From Sycobia sp. Sy_11 (taxonomy: Eukaryota; Arthropoda; Insecta; Hymenoptera; Epichrysomallidae), in assembly GCA_018907035.1 (NCBI GenBank), contig JACCIC010000281.1:124001-188000 (forward strand): a stretch of DNA of 64,000 nt. The letters run 5' to 3'. Both the position numbers and the translations under genes were made by a program. Positions within the stretch are counted from its first letter, which is position 1. Each line of letters begins with the position of its first letter. The notes beneath the pieces were generated by a model that did not search any database, was not told the origin of the DNA, and saw nothing but the letters and a program-made list of their open reading frames with translations. Shown piece by piece: positions 1-8,975 of the stretch.

Positions 1-150
1 TTAATATAATTTATTGTAGTAATAAGTTTTATTTGAGATTCTTCGGAAGTGAATATAAACAAAGACAATCTGACTGTCATTATTTTAGCTAATATATTAT
101 ATTATAAGACTGTAAGAGTGATAAAAATATTTATTACTTTTAATTTCTTC
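1..150 (+). mobile_element. PLE A: 3' terminal remnant of a Penelope-like element
   Basis: This is a decayed copy of the terminal sequence shared by all the PLE copies in the window. The near-palindrome GACAATCTGACTGTC lies at 64-78. It is followed by text matching the PLE tail: 'gactgtaag', a short spacer, then 'aaaaatatttatta' at about 107-140. In the better copies the same order is palindrome, T-rich tract, 'ggactgtaagaccaataaaaaatattt'. The element reads on the plus strand and its body lies outside the window. It abuts BEL/Pao coding sequence from about position 150, so it probably inserted into that element. The exact junction is uncertain. Confidence 0.6.
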
Positions 151-1380
151 AGGAGCAGAATCCAACATAAGTTTCCCTAATAACGTAGCACCATAGATTT
201 CCAACTTTAGTATACATACAACTTTAAGTGGAGCCACCTTAGATTTGATGATGAGCAACAGTGGTGTACATCTGGCACTTAGAATAACAACAAAAACTGC
301 AGTTATCAAAGCACGCTCAAAAACATCATAAAATACATGCAAATGCCAGCATTCAGCCTGGCTTATATTTACCAAATGACAATTTCGAATATTCTCGAAG
401 TCAGTAAGCTGTTGTCTATTGCGAACTCACTCTTTTTGAATTCGATCTAAAGCCATCGAAACTCAATCAACACCTTGCATCCAGAAATATTGCATTAGTA
501 TTTCGCACGAATAATAACTGGAGATAAAAATTCCACACTCTCGAAAATCTTCAATACTTCTGAAAATATAAATATAAAAATATAAATTTTGTGATTGCTG
601 AAAGTGTAAAAGGCTTTTTCACTTAACAATCAAAAATATCATCGAAGGGACTCTATCGTAAATCAAGAGTCGAAACAGCTTCATTCTCATTTAAGTCGTT
701 AAAATCGTCTTTAGAATTTAATATATTTAAATTTCTGTAATTTGCTGTGCATTTTCTTACGCGCATGCCAGCAAAACTAAGAACTTCAAAAAGTTCATGT
801 TATGCTTGTACGGATTCTAAGTTACTTCTAAAAATAATTGTAGACCCAATTATAGATGAATATATAAATAAATTAGTTAATTCTTCTAAGCAAGTATTTG
901 TCACAAATGGAGCTAAGATTATTACATATATGATGGTAAAAGCAAACGTCAAAATTGAAGAGATAAAAATGGATCAAAAAGCCAGTGTATATTCATTGCC
1001 ACTTTGTATCAGTAAGGCCGACAAGCATTTGATGAAAATTTATAACTATATCAGAATTATATCTGAAAATTTATAACTATATACAAACAGATATGTAAAA
1101 AACGCCATCTAATAACAATAACAATGATGTATTCCTATAGCTTTGGATCAGGATATAGAAATTCGTTTAACGAATCTCATGCTTTATCTTTTTGCAAACA
1201 TTTATGAATCTATCAGCTTCGCGTTCATCTGATGGAAGAAGTTCCATATAACCAAGGTCCACATATTCTTCCATAAAAGCATGGCAAGAGGTGCAAACTT
1301 CAGTTTGTTTACGAAACCGACGTTCTAGTCGATTCATCCGAGCGTTAGTAATTTTGTCTGAACCTATAAACATAGGCTGA
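97..1380 (-). pseudogene. pol: BEL/Pao copy 1: pol remnant (reverse transcriptase/RNase H region)
   Basis: This is decayed minus-strand coding sequence of a BEL/Pao LTR retrotransposon polyprotein. The frame at 97-375 reads the block ending KSKVAPLKVVCILKLEIYGA, which matches the conserved BEL/Pao motif after the RT (S-K-x-V-A-P-L-K ... L-E-x-x-G-A-x-L-L). The first residues of that frame come from the adjacent PLE. The frame at 1167-1373 aligns by eye with the same region of BEL copy 2 near 48830-48990. The interval 430-1160 also matches copy 2 RT DNA but contains stops and frameshifts. The open frame on the opposite strand at 747-1076 is only the complement of this RT. No product is expected. 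Confidence 0.75.
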
Positions 1381-1900
1381 TTGCAAAAAGGCAGTTGTTA
1401 AATGCACCTAACATTTTTGTTCTGTAGGGTACATATGCTCTTCTTGAGAACTCTCTTCTGATTATCAGAGGCGACTGATTGATTCAGAAAGCTAACAATC
1501 CACTGATAAATGATGTGCCATTGCTTCCGTGATATTATTGATGTCTGCATTTCTGATTAAAGTCCAGCAAAAAGCAGACCACAGTGCCACTAGGCCAGTA
1601 TGTCAAATTTGAGCTCGACGTATTTCTGACAAAAACAAGGTACAATAAACAGATGAGCTCAGAATGCAATTCACCGTTACTTGGTTATCCAAAATGTTAA
1701 TCAGCTAAGTACATCTCATGGATGTGGTTCCAACGTCCTGAAACGATTTTGTTTCTTGGTAATAAGTTGAACGCACGCTTCACTAATAAAGCTATATAAT
1801 TAAGAGAATATTCTGAATTTATTAGAAATTTCAAATTAAACTGTACTTCAGCACGAGCGATTGCAGTAGTCGTCCCGTTCAAACCAGATACGGAAAATGT
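1381..1900 (-). pseudogene. pol: BEL/Pao copy 1: aspartic protease region remnant
   Basis: This stretch lies between the pol remnant and the gag zinc-knuckle region, where BEL/Pao elements encode an A17-type aspartic protease. DNA at 1430-1690 aligns by eye with the copy 2 protease C-terminal part near 49064-49330 (shared 'ttgattcagaa/ttgcctcagaa', 'ccactaggccagtatgt/ccaccagaccagtatgt'). A short minus frame at 1697-1882 continues it but differs strongly from copy 2. The catalytic motif is not visible here. It is annotated mainly from position and homology to copy 2. Confidence 0.55.
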
Positions 1901-2049
1901 TTACTGGTTTTTAAATTTAAAGATAATATTTTCTATAAGATTGAATCTAATAACATTCAAGCAATAGTACGGGTACATTCTGCGTATTCCAAGACAATTA
2001 TGATAGTAGCTAACAACGCTTGAGAAATCTTTCTATTTATATATAAGCC

Positions 2050-3154
2050 GTAAAGTGAATTGAAGATGAGGGACCAGCTAGCATTTCTCGAATTCAAAAA
2101 AATGTGAGGAACAGTCTTTAATTCTATGCTTAGAGCTTAGACAATTGAAGAAGAGCTTGGATTGTGCTGCATGTTGTTTCCTCTTAAATGTTACAAGCAC
2201 TACGTACAATAGTTCATGAAATGAATAATCTATAATGCTGACGTCTGTCAAATTATTTTTATTAAATGAACTACATTTTTTGACATCTCTGGTATTCTTT
2301 TTAGGACGAATTTTCTTACTGTAACTACATTCTGATCTGACAATCTCATCCAAATCTTCGGCCATATCTAGACTTTGAATCCTAGCCTCTAAGGATTTTT
2401 TAAAGGTTTCTTTATTACAGTCTGTTTTAACGAAATGTGTCTACTCTAGTTGTATCTTCGATGGCAAATTATTTTCATATAATTGTATAAATATCATGTC
2501 CCAATGCTCAAGTGGCATTTTAAAAGAATCGAACACATTTTTACTCTGCAAGGCAGTATACAATAGGTTACTTAAATACTCACCAGTTTCCTTAGAAAAT
2601 GCCGGAAGGCGCACAAGAGTATTCAAATTGGTAGAGAATCTTAATATAGGATTATCGTAATGGCTACATAATGCGTCCCAAGCGAAGAAAAAGTTCTCAT
2701 TTACCAAATCAAGACTTTTCAATTTTGAAGCTGCTTTGCCTTCTAATGCATTGGGCAAATACTGCAATTTAATAACAGTAAGCATTATAGTATCATGTAA
2801 CACAAGGGGCTGAAATTTACTTTTAAAGCTTTGCCAATTACGCTGAGTGCCATTAAAAAGATAATTTTAACTTTTCAAGAGAGGTTTGCAATGAATGAAT
2901 TATTCCAGGAATAGTTGAAAAGAAGTTATAAGAAGTACACCAAATACTTCTGAGGCTCGTAATATAATCATTTAGCCATAAATTGGTTGACAAATATTCA
3001 AATAGTCCGTTATTAAATAAATTTGATTGTAAATAACTACGTCACCTCAGTGATTCCGACAAGGAACTCCGACTTGATAATTCACGAAAGTCATTCCAAT
3101 AAGCATCTAGCACACTGCTCCTCAACTGATAATCCTCAACGGTCATACTATGAT

Positions 3155-3155
<1 letters not shown>
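2050..3155 (-). pseudogene. gag: BEL/Pao copy 1: gag remnant, C-terminal and middle parts
   Basis: Two minus-strand frames, 2441-2803 and 2078-2365, carry BEL/Pao gag sequence. The frame at 2441-2803 has the retrotransposon gag pattern L-P-N-A-L-E-G-K-A-A-S-K-L followed by an A-W-D-A-L block; in related gags this core makes the capsid. The frame at 2078-2365 overlaps the start of the zinc-knuckle region, reading KLFFNCLSSKHRIKDC, with one expected cysteine replaced. DNA from 2870 to 3150 still matches the copy 2 gag N-terminal part at 50500-50760. The gag is cut at about 3155 by a TA-repeat tract and a mariner insertion, and resumes at about 4090. Confidence 0.75.
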
Positions 3156-3156
<1 letters not shown>

Positions 3157-3227
<71 letters not shown>

Positions 3228-3252
3228 GTTTAATTTGATATATATATATATA
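3157..3252. repeat. (TA)n microsatellite at the left edge of a mariner remnant
   Basis: Almost pure TA alternation runs from 3157 to 3222, followed by a short unique stretch and a second TA run at 3239-3252. Mariner elements insert at TA dinucleotides, so the tract probably grew from or around the target site. Confidence 0.9.
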
Positions 3253-4090
3253 TCAAATTTGACCAGGACTGGTGCATTTAAACTCCAGGCGTAAACTGAA
3301 TCCGTAAAATTTTTTTTCTATATTGATGTCTGTCTGAAATTTGAGCGTCATATCTCAATTAGTGTGTATTTGTCAGCTGTTTGTTTACAACGCAAAAAGC
3401 TTGTCTGGCAATGTTGACTATGGAACAAAAAGTTGATCAACGAGTTTGCTTGAAATTTTGTGTTTCCAATGAAATTACGGCTACCGAATCGTTGAAAATG
3501 TTGCAGAAGTGTTTTGAGGAGTCTACTTTAACGCGAACGAAAGTATTTGAGTGGAACCGCCCATTCACCGAAAATCAAGGTGATAGTCATAGTTTTTTTC
3601 GATTAACATGGGGTGGTTCACCGTGAATTCGTTCCAAGAGGTCAAACGATCAAGAAGGAGTACTACTTGGCCGTTTTGATGCTTTTACGCAAAGCAATTC
3701 GTCGTAAACGACCGGATTTGTGGGCAGACAATTTATGGTTTTCTCACCACGATAATGCGCCTGAACATTCCAGCATTATTTTATCTGATTTTTTGGCCAA
3801 ACACTAAATGAAAGTCATCGCTCAGCCACCATATTGGCCATATTTTGCTCCCAGCGTCTTTTTCCTCTTTTCGAAACTCAACAATCTGCTTTCGGGACCG
3901 CACAATAAGCCCATAGTCAATATCGCCAGACAAACATTTTACGTCGGAAACAAACAACTGACAAACACACACTAATAGATATATGGCGCTCAAATTTCAG
4001 AGGGATATCTAGAAAGGTTGTACCAATATAGGAAAAAAAATTTTACCGATTCATTTTACGCGCGGAGTTTAAATACATCAATCAATTTAA
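3253..4090 (+). mobile_element. Internally deleted mariner (irritans-like), inserted in BEL gag
   Basis: The block is bounded by long imperfect inverted repeats. The left end runs at about 3265-3330 (key strings 'gcatttaaactcc', 'taaaattttttttc'). The right end at about 4025-4075 reads the same on the opposite strand. A second, more truncated copy at 29345-29740 shares the left end and the start of the coding region. BEL gag sequence resumes immediately to the right, so this is an insertion into the older element. At about 840 bp it is well short of the usual 1.3 kb. The outermost terminal bases are too diverged to fix the ends exactly. Confidence 0.8.
3408..3900 (+). pseudogene. Mariner transposase fragments (DD34D family), internally deleted
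   Basis: The N-terminal part starts at about 3408 (M-L-T-M-E-Q-K-V-D-Q-R) and gives a mariner-type helix-turn-helix start ending in V-F-E-W-N at about 3560. The sequence then jumps to the catalytic half: V-H-R-E-F-V-P-R-G, later H-H-D-N-A-P-E-H with the second catalytic Asp, then a stop after L-A-K-H. The last motif reads A-P-S-V where A-P-x-D is expected, so the third catalytic Asp is lost. The spacing between the second Asp and that position is 34 residues, as in mariners. The first catalytic Asp region is deleted. No active enzyme is expected. Confidence 0.8.
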
Positions 4091-4200
4091 CTATATGACA
4101 GGTAGAGACGACAGCATTCTATTTAGATGTATTGAATTTGAAATTCACTAATAAATCTAAGCACCAACTTTGTCTCACTAACAGATTTTTAGTACATTTT
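4090..4200 (-). pseudogene. gag: BEL/Pao copy 1: gag N-terminal remnant
   Basis: After the mariner, the BEL gag start resumes. The DNA 'gaatttgaaattcactaataaatctaagcacc' region matches copy 2 at 50785-50815, where the minus strand encodes the gag N-terminus ending C-L-D-L-L. It shows that the interval 3155-4090 is an insertion. Confidence 0.6.
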
Positions 4201-4433
4201 TAGCCACAATATTATTAGTATATGCTCCTTAAGCACTATACTCTGCGTGTTGAAAAACACAAAAACACAGAAAATCAAGTCGAACACGTATAGTAGAAAG
4301 CTATATGTATTAGTAGATGCTTCTGCAATTGATCGATGTACTTTGCGTGGATGGTAAAGATCGGACTCGTAGGGCCTAAAAATGGGTGTGCTACTGCGTT
4401 CTTTGGAAGTGTATAAATCAAAAAGGCCTTCAA
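4200..4433 (-). repeat. BEL/Pao copy 1: 5' LTR/leader remnant
   Basis: This non-coding block follows the gag N-terminus on the minus strand. It shares 'gtattagtagatgcttctgcaattga', 'aagatcggactcgtagggcc' and 'tggaagtgtataaatcaaa' with the sequence at 62865-63070, the LTR side of BEL copy 2. Its position upstream of gag and its reuse in both copies make it the LTR or leader. Terminal TG/CA were not resolved. Its right edge coincides with the end of a PLE. Confidence 0.6.
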
Positions 4434-4515
4434 TTGAATTGTACTTCTGTCGACTGCCCATATACAAATTAATAAATATTTTTTTATTGGTCTTACAGTC
4501 CAATCAATTTCAACC

Positions 4516-4600
4516 AAAAATAAAATAAAATAAAAATAAAAAATAATAAAAATAAAAAATAAAAATTAAAAATAAAAATTAAATTAAAAATTAAATTAAA
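4516..4600. repeat. AAAAT-rich low-complexity tract in PLE tail
   Basis: Imperfect repeats of aaaat, aaaaat and aaatt. The same tract at the same place in PLE D is longer (22617-22787), and the plus-strand PLE end has it as ttttattttta at 16680-16790. It behaves as a length-variable internal tail of the element. Confidence 0.85.
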
Positions 4601-4608
4601 ATGATAAT

Positions 4609-4623
4609 GACAGTCAGACTGTC
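4609..4623. repeat. 15 bp palindrome GACAGTCAGACTGTC, PLE B
   Basis: A perfect palindrome around one central base. It recurs at 22794-22808, 12471-12485 and 16652-16666, and in damaged form at 64-78 and 63951-63965. A second, partly matching palindrome sits about 75 to 90 bp away in each better copy (4698-4708 here), between the first one and the ribozyme. Confidence 0.9.
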
Positions 4624-4733
4624 CTTGTTTACATTCACCCCCGTAGACTAATCTGAAAATAAAATATTAGCTGAAAAAATTCTTTGTTAGTAAAGTGCAG
4701 TCTGACTGTCCCCAACACCCTTACCTAATTGAA

Positions 4734-4783
4734 GACTTGTCCAACGTTTCGAGCTCGCTACGGCTCCTCATCAGGGACTAATC
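4734..4783 (-). ncRNA. Hammerhead ribozyme, PLE B
   Basis: The minus strand reads the core CUGAUGAG, then GAGC, a loop, GCUC, then GAAAC, then GUU followed by GGAC. This gives the two conserved core strands and a four-pair stem II (GAGC/GCUC, with one extra G). Stem I forms from GUCC upstream of the core and GGAC downstream, and extends as AGA/UCU past an internal loop. Stem III is minimal (A-C paired with G-U), so cleavage would fall after GUU. Short-stem-III hammerheads are established in Penelope-like elements, where pairing as dimers is thought to help. The core is intact; activity is inferred. Confidence 0.82.
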
Positions 4784-4879
4784 TAAACCTTATATTCTAA
4801 TCTATATATACTCATCCCCACCACCAAATTTCGTAAATTAAATATAAATTCCCCCTCTACACAAATTGTCCAAAACCAA

Positions 4880-5494
4880 TCAATTTAATAAGGAATGATA
4901 AACACTGTCCAATCTACCAGACTCTAACATTAAATTCACATTATTTCGATTCTTGGAAATGTGAATACTTTCAAGACTCTCCCGTTTATACTTATTATTA
5001 ATACCATATTCCAAAATATCCACATTCACAAAATCAAAAGAATGTAAAAACTTTAAACAATGCTCTTTTAAACCAGAAGTAATATGTGAGCTACGTAAAC
5101 TATATTTATGCTCATAAATTCTCTTTTTTAAATATCTACCTGTTTGTCCAATATAGTATTTATCACAATCCATGCAATTAATTTTGTAAACAACTCCTGA
5201 TTTTAAGCATAAATCATCCTTATCTTTGCAATTATTAAACAATCTACTTAAATTATTGCGATTTTTAAAGAAAATTTGAATGTTATATTTCCGAAAATTT
5301 CTTTTTATTCTTTCAGATAATCCTCGAACATATGGTAAGACAATAATTTTGCCTCCGTTAAAATCAATTCCTGCACTATGTCTATTTTCGGTATTATAAA
5401 TTTCAAACAATCTCTCAGCAATCAATCTATTAATAAATTGAATTGGATAGCCATTATTAATAAAAGTCTCTCTTACTATCTGTAAATTATTCAA
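4880..5494 (-). pseudogene. PLE B: RT C-terminal end plus GIY-YIG endonuclease
   Basis: A 204-codon open frame covering only the C-terminal part of the PLE protein. Near residues 100-115 it reads V-V-Y-K-I-N-C-M-D-C-D-K-Y-Y-I-G-Q-T, the GIY-YIG nuclease signature with a C-x2-C pair just ahead of it. This is followed by G-R-Y-L-K-K-R-I-Y-E-H, holding the conserved Arg and a histidine that could complete a zinc site. In PLEs this domain nicks target DNA to prime reverse transcription. The upstream part (R-F-N-K-Y-N-I-Q-I-F-F-K-N-R-N-N) links to the RT thumb. It is almost identical to PLE D 23065-23610. The frame is intact but the element lacks RT. Confidence 0.9.
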
Positions 5495-5515
5495 ATTTTC
5501 TTTAAAAATCGCAAT

Positions 5516-5694
5516 AATTTAAGTAGATTGTTATTAAACTATTTTATTAGACTACGTATAATATACTTTTTCCTTCGTAGTGACTAATTAGTTTATCCTA
5601 TGCTAAAATCGGTAAGAATATAATTAATATGTATTGATTTAACTAAATAACGGAATATTTAAATACATATCGGATACTTCAGTTTTCAGTATTG
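5516..5694. other. Unassigned AT-rich spacer
   Basis: About 180 bp between the broken end of PLE B and a GC-rich patch. I see no coding frame, RNA motif or match to other parts of the window. Confidence 0.5.
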
Positions 5695-6257
5695 CGGGAT
5701 TCAACACCGCAACGTTTAGGAAGGGATAAGGAAAGATATTACTTATCCAGTTGGCCACCCATGTACTTTATTCCCAGACTCGCCTCCCACACCCGGTACA
5801 CTAATTAATCACGGCGCCCACGAGATTATCACATCCGACGCGGCATGATCAACGCAACCACTGACACGACCGATTTCCCCCGGGAAGACCAACCCTAACA
5901 TATAGAAAACCTGCAGACCGCGTGGGTGCACCGCGATTCTCCCTCCAGCGGGTACATCGTTCTTTCCGGCGGCCATTCTATCCCTTGACACTTCGGGTTC
6001 ACTTCCTCTCTCACTTCCTTCGTTTCCTTCCTTTTCCGTTTTTCTTCTTACCGTTCTTCTGCTCCTACTCTCTCCTTTGGTCGCGTCTTCCCTCTTTTCC
6101 TACTCCTTTATCTTCGATCTCCCTCTCTTTAATTTTCCTTTTGCCGCCCTATCCCAACTCTCCACCCTCATTATCTCCCTCTTCCTTCCGGCTCCTTACA
6201 CCTCGATTCAAACTTCTCACTGGATTTCGACCAGCCTCAATTTCAAAGAAAAGATTA
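5695..6257 (-). repeat. LTR-like GC-rich patch with a pyrimidine tract
   Basis: The base composition changes sharply: 5750-6000 is GC-rich with CpGs, and 6000-6225 is nearly pure C/T on the plus strand. On the minus strand a poly(A) signal AATAAA followed by a GT-containing stretch sits at about 5763-5775, downstream of the GC-rich part. That order (purine tract, GC-rich promoter-like region, poly(A) signal) suits a solo LTR read on the minus strand. I found no partner copy in the window and no target duplication. The open frames here are composition artefacts. Confidence 0.35.
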
Positions 6258-8215
6258 TCTCAATTTTAATAGAAATATCTTTGAAAACATTATAGTTATG
6301 TACATTAGTGATTCTCCATTTTTCATAACATTGTCAATTAAAAAAACAAGTGCTGTTTAGATAAATTTCTTATTCATACGTTTGGCCAGTGTTCTAGGGA
6401 TGGACTGTTTTTAAAGGCATAATTCTCCCTAGCAGCGCACGCATAATAACAAATAGTAATAGCAAAATCACATACCATCAACATATGCATCGAACGTAAC
6501 AAACGTGCTTATCATGCACTAATACAACATTTTCCATGTGATTTGAGGATTATCCTTCGATTGAATGAAAACTTAGTACCGTTCTATTTTAATGCTTAAC
6601 ATACACATTTAATCCCTTTACAATTTATTATTATTACGATTATTTGTAACATGAATGGCCAAAACCGATTAAAACATCAATTCAAACAAGATAAAAAAAT
6701 ATATTTTCCTTATTATTCTTGCTAATGACAATATAATAAAAATAAACTTGTAATTATAAATTGCGTGTTATTTTAGCTAGCTCATTAGAGTTGCCTCAGG
6801 TTTTTACCCAACAAATTCATAATAATTATTATCAATATAATGTTAATATTAATGCGAAACCTAGATTTACTTAAGTTAAGTTACATTACTATGCAAATAT
6901 ATCAACTTTGATAATTTGTGGTAAACTAGATCTATAATTCTTTCAATTTCTTTTACAATGTAAATAAAGCATTAGAGTTACCTCAGTTTCTTAACCAACA
7001 AATTCATAATAATTATAAACAATATAATGTTAATATTAATACTTTCTTTGAATTTGAACATTTTTTTTCAGTCAACGTGTTCTTATACAAAACGAATTTT
7101 CACTTAAGTTAAGTTACATTACTAGACATATCACCTCTGTTAATTTGTGGTAAACTAGATCTATAATTGTTTCAATTTCCCTTACAATGTAAATAAATCT
7201 TTTCGCCTTTGGACTGATGCAGTATAGTTTCATACAGTAAAAAAAAGTTCTATTTGTCACGACTTGACTAAAACAATATTTCACTACCAGTATTATTACC
7301 ACACCGTTTATAAATTTACTAAAAGTTTATTAATTTTTATATTTATTGTTGTCTTCTAACGGCGAATGATGAAATATCTTTTCGTCATTCTTGAAAATTG
7401 AGGTTTTGGGCCATGAGATAATTCGTTGAAAATAAAATATAAATAAGACAAACAACAAATTTGTTTATTTAATTTTAATAAGTTTATGTTTAAAGCTCTC
7501 TTTGCATTCATTCTGAGATTTCACGGTTTGGTCAGAAGTAGGAAAGAAACATCATTTGAATTATGAATAACTTAACATTAACATTATACCTACAACTAAT
7601 AACAGACTGTTTACCAATTATTTATGTCTAAAACGCTACATTTCTTTTCCATTCTAAAAAGTTTGCAGAAACAAGAAAAAAATTTTTCTTAATAATAATA
7701 TAACAGGAGCTTTTTCTTTTTTTCATTTTCGTTTGTTGAATGTACATAAGTAATTTGAAATTTCCAGCATAGCAGCAGTTCGAAAAAAAAACATTAATCA
7801 CAATGACAGATACCCGCAGATTTTTAACACTTCAGACACTGTTATAACCTGGCTTCCTTTGAAATAACCATGCACGAGAACAAATACATGCCAGATTCAA
7901 TAGATTTGTAGTGCGTTCCCCCCTAACTCCTTGTGGCCTTTCTTCAAACAGGATACGTAGATTACGGATGGATAATTCTGATTATATTATATATAATATT
8001 TAGATTGATTTTCCCTTTTGTACATTATAATTTTTTTTCTTAAAGAGTCCAAATGTGACCGAAGAAGTAAGAAAAAAAAGAAGAAAGAAATACAAGATAC
8101 CAATCGGCTATGGACGTTTCCGAAGGCGCCCATGTTCTTGCTTCCAGTTACTGCTTCTCTTATTTAATTTATTGCTTTTATTGGACGAGTCGACGCAGGC
8201 TTCTTGTGACACGAG
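6258..8215. repeat. Dispersed AT-rich repeat, copy A
   Basis: A roughly 1.9 kb block that matches 25522-27178 over its whole length by eye: 'attatagttatgtacattagtgattctcc', 'cataataacaaatagtaat', 'cacaatgacagatacccgcag' and 'gaagaagtaagaaaaaaaag' occur in the same order and orientation. It has no open frame of note, no visible terminal repeats and no poly(A) tail. Copy A has an extra tandem duplication (6783-7195) absent from B. After the common end both copies continue with 'ttggacgagtcg', directly in A and after a further 235 bp in B. Family not recognised. Confidence 0.8.
6783..7195. repeat. Tandem duplication of ~190-200 bp inside repeat copy A
   Basis: The segment starting 'cattagagttgcctcag' (about 6784) recurs as 'cattagagttacctcag' at about 6970. 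Both units carry 'aatataatgttaatattaat', 'acttaagttaagttacatta' and 'gtggtaaactagatctataa'. Repeat copy B has a single unit at about 26034-26219, so the duplication arose in copy A. The two units differ by point changes and a small insertion, so it is not recent. Confidence 0.85.
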
Positions 8216-8219
8216 TTAT

Positions 8220-8970
8220 AAATCCCCCCCCCCCTAAACCAGACTTCATCCGCTGGCATTGGCTGCTACGTTTGCATACTCTTCTTGTACGTTGGTTTCT
8301 TCTTCTTTCATCTTTTCTCGGAATAGCACGTGAGCGGATTACCTAGGCGCTCTGCAACGATCGGTTCAACGCCCTACCGATACTGGTCAAGACCCTCCAC
8401 GGATAGGCCGTACGATGACGACGGCTGTCAGCCACTGCGCTGATACGCTCAACGAAAGCGGGGGCAGCGCTCGTCGACGACCCCGCATCGCTCGCAGTTG
8501 CAAAAATACGTTGCAGCCCCCTGCCAACAGTTATAACAATGTCGCCGGGGCGGGTCTACCTCGGGTCACATCTCTACTGACTCTAGGTTATCAAACAGTA
8601 CCCCGTGAAGCGGGGGTATTTTTCGCCGCATGGACGCTCCGGCCGACGCTCGACGCGAGGGCGAGCCGTGCTCGGGGGCCGGCGGGAGGCACTCGATCCG
8701 TCTGCGACTTGGCGGGTCGCTCCACCACGGTCTTATCGTCCAAAGACGACGATAGTCGTGATGAATCGGATCCGTCGCCACGGACTGGCGATAATGATTC
8801 CCCCGCCATCCAGGACGCCCCGGGAGCATCTGGAATTCGGAGAATTGCCTATAGCCTCTCCGAGATCGGGAAATCAGTGGCCGCGTATCCTCTCTCCGGA
8901 GGCCCGGGCAGCGATATCTTCGCATCTGTTTGAATAAGACTCAAGAAATAATGAGCAGCTATACTACTGG
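8220..8970. other. GC-rich block with overlapping open frames, unassigned
   Basis: GC content rises abruptly after a run of C at 8222-8233. A 172-codon plus frame (8415-8933) and minus frames of 119 and 72 codons overlap in the same interval, as expected when GC-rich DNA lacks stops by chance. None shows a recognisable domain; the predicted proteins are rich in Arg, Ser and Pro. The block directly adjoins the Gypsy fragment at 8976 and could be part of that element (its LTR or leader), or a host fragment. I do not call a gene. Confidence 0.4.
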
Positions 8971-8975
8971 TATGT

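Larger units (their letters stand above)
4431..5515 (-). mobile_element. PLE B: 5'-truncated Penelope-like element
   Basis: Reading on the minus strand, the copy holds the C-terminal GIY-YIG endonuclease (4880-5494), then a non-coding tail with a hammerhead ribozyme (4734-4783), two short palindromes (4609-4623 and 4698-4708), an A/T-rich tract (4516-4600 on the plus strand) and the terminus 'ttgaattgtacttctgtcg' at about 4431-4450. The same terminus ends PLE D at about 22545, which supports the boundary. The reverse transcriptase is absent; the copy breaks off near 5515. It lies directly against the BEL copy 1 LTR. Confidence 0.85.

Noticed and set aside
747..1076. Plus-strand 109-codon frame
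   Set aside because: It is the complement of the BEL/Pao RT, as shown by alignment with the minus-strand RT of copy 2 near 48300-48650.
3157..3252. TA and CT repeat arrays as CRISPR or regulatory arrays
   Set aside because: They are simple microsatellites with no spacer structure, in a eukaryotic transposon-rich setting.
5922..6269. Plus-strand 115-codon frame rich in Pro, Leu, Ser and Phe
   Set aside because: It follows a C/T tract; the low-complexity protein and an overlapping second frame indicate a composition artefact.
8415..8933. 172-codon plus-strand frame as a host gene
   Set aside because: Four frames on both strands stay open across the same GC-rich interval and none has a domain, so lack of stops is explained by base composition.
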